In this document: one piece after another, positions 60,432-64,000 of the stretch
Numbering within the stretch: position 1 is the first letter of the stretch
Layout: each line of letters begins with the position of its first letter
Source: Dermatophilus congolensis
GTDB taxonomy: Bacteria > Actinomycetota > Actinomycetes > Actinomycetales > Dermatophilaceae
Assembly (NCBI RefSeq): GCF_900187045.1
Contig: NZ_LT906453.1
Location: 1,984,001-2,048,000 of the forward strand
Length of the DNA: 64,000 bases
Reading direction: 5' to 3'
The notes under the pieces: generated by a model
The model's database searches: none
What the model was told of the DNA's origin: nothing
Seen by the model: only the letters and a program-made list of their open reading frames with translations
Made by a program: the position numbers and the translations under genes

Positions 60432-61881
60432 TCAGACCAGCAACGGCCGATCCGTCGGCGAAATCGGACGCGGCAACATCGTGCCACCCGTCAGCCACGC
60501 ATCCACCGCAGCCGCCACCGACCGCCCCTCAGCAATAGCCCACACAATAAGCGACTGCCCCCTACCAGCATCACCAGCAGAAAACACTCCCGGAACCTGC
60601 GTCATAAAGTTCTGATCCCGGCGCATATTGCCCCGCTCATCCAGAGCAATACCCAGCTGAGAAACAATCCCGTCACTCTCAGGGCCCACAAAACCCATCG
60701 CCAGCAGAACAAGCTGCGCATCAATGACACGCTCCGTGCCCTCAACAGGCACAAACCGCCCATCCTCCAGAACCACCTCAACAACCTTCAGGCCAGCAAC
60801 ATTGCCCTGACCATCATCAAGGATCTCCGTGGTGCTCACTGAGTAGACGCGTTCACCGCCCTCCTCATGCGCACTAGCAACACGGAAAACAGTCGGATAC
60901 GTCGGCCACGGCTGATGCGCCGGACGTTCCTGCCCCGGCTGCGGCATGATCTCAAGACTCGTCACCGACTTCGCGCCCTGACGCAACGCCGTACCAACAC
61001 AGTCAGCACCCGTGTCACCACCACCGATGATGACCACATCCTTACCCGTAGCAAGGATCTGCCCATCCACCGACTGCCCCACACTCGAACGATTCGCCTG
61101 CGGCAGATACTCCATCGCCTGATGCACACCATTGAGCTCAGCACCCGGAACCATCAAGCCACGTGGCTTAGTGGACCCCACCGCAAGAACAACCGCGTCA
61201 TAACGCCGACGCAAATCCTGACCAGTCAGATCCACACCCACGTTCACGCCAGTACGGAACCGTGTCCCCTCAGCCCGCATCTGCGCCAAACGACGATCAA
61301 GAACCGACTTCTCCAGCTTGAACTCCGGAATGCCATACCGCAGCAAACCGCCAGCCTTATCAGCCCGCTCAAACACCGCCACCGTGTGCCCAGCCCGCGT
61401 GAGCTGCTGCGCAGCAGCCAACCCCGCAGGCCCAGACCCCACCACCGCAACAGTGCGTCCAGACAAACGCTCCGGCGGGTGCGGCAACACTTGACCGCTC
61501 TCAAACGCCCGCTCGATCACCGTCTGCTCCACCTGCTTAATCGTCACCGCAGGCTGATTAACACCCAACACACACGCCGACTCACACGGCGCAGGACACA
61601 AACGTCCAGTGAACTCCGGGAAGTTATTCGTGGCATGCAGCCGCTCAATAGCCGCATCCCAACGCCCCTCCCACGCAAAGTTGTTCCACTCCGGAACCAA
61701 GTTCCCCAACGGGCAACCGTTATGACAGAACGGGATACCGCAATCCATGCACCGCCCAGCCTGCTCCTGCAAAGACTCCACCGGGAACGGCTCATACGCC
61801 TCTTTGAAGTCCATCAACCGCAATGGAACCGGTCGCCGCTGCGGCAGCTCACGCTCCCGCTTCGTCAAAAAGCCACGCGGA

Positions 61882-61889
<8 letters not shown>
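60432..61889 (-). CDS. gltD: Glutamate synthase small subunit
   Basis: 485 aa. N-terminal Fe-S Cys cluster [18 protein letters not shown], then FAD-binding [17 protein letters not shown] and NADPH-binding [15 protein letters not shown], ending [18 protein letters not shown]. Passes electrons from NADPH to GltB. ATG 61889 follows GGAGGTGT and overlaps the gltB end by eight bases. Confidence 0.95.

Positions 61890-64000
<2,111 letters not shown>

Overview
The window looks like an ordinary chromosomal segment of a high-GC Gram-positive actinobacterium, most likely Micrococcales (Dermatophilaceae/Intrasporangiaceae type). The support is gene content and order: a sufR-B-D-Rieske-C-S-U-T cluster next to ctaA/ctaB, tkt-tal-zwf-opcA, secG-tpiA-pgk-gap-whiA-yvcK-rapZ-uvrC, opcA itself, WhiA, an ANTAR response regulator, and a CoaE-GrpB fusion. 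The genus is inference; no rRNA gene is present. No prophage, complete insertion sequence, CRISPR array or recognisable defence island was found.

Layout. 1-10.4 kb is accessory: the end of a PHP-domain gene, a TetR regulator divergent from a broken drug exporter, a pyruvate/indolepyruvate-type decarboxylase, membrane proteins, a K+ channel whose coiled-coil tail is out of frame, a small ribbon-helix-helix/membrane protein pair, and an ascorbate-type PTS. 10.4-11.3 kb is a roughly 1-kb intergenic stretch where the GC skew of the + strand reverses. It holds a possible dif site, a perfect CRP/GlxR-type site, a good promoter and a c-di-AMP (ydaO-type) riboswitch leading to a secreted NlpC/P60 hydrolase. 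11.9-20 kb is alr plus the SUF Fe-S assembly operon; 20.2-24.2 kb an ABC exporter and heme A synthesis; 24.6-30.3 kb the pentose phosphate operon; 30.4-37.5 kb lower glycolysis and the whiA-yvcK-rapZ cluster; 37.6-50.6 kb nucleotide excision repair (uvrC, uvrA, uvrB) with two decayed genes and a CoA-transferase between; 50.7-56.9 kb rpsA, a methyltransferase, polA and pdtaR-like genes; 56.9-58.4 kb a gene graveyard (ABC exporter and SdpI-family remnants); then tRNA-Leu, pyk and gltD/gltB, the last running off the window end.

Functionally the segment links central carbon flux (PPP, triose phosphates, pyruvate kinase, glutamate synthase), Fe-S cluster supply, heme A for the terminal oxidase, and DNA repair. 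Two themes run through it. (1) Gene decay: five loci carry clear disruptions, and the two cleanest are single TGG-to-stop changes in otherwise intact genes. (2) Probable leaderless transcription: seven genes have a TAnnnT-like -10 element 6-7 bases before the start codon.

I did not find a convincing new multi-gene system. The items most worth checking are the terminus/dif region, the CRP plus c-di-AMP control of the cell-wall hydrolase, and the decayed loci.
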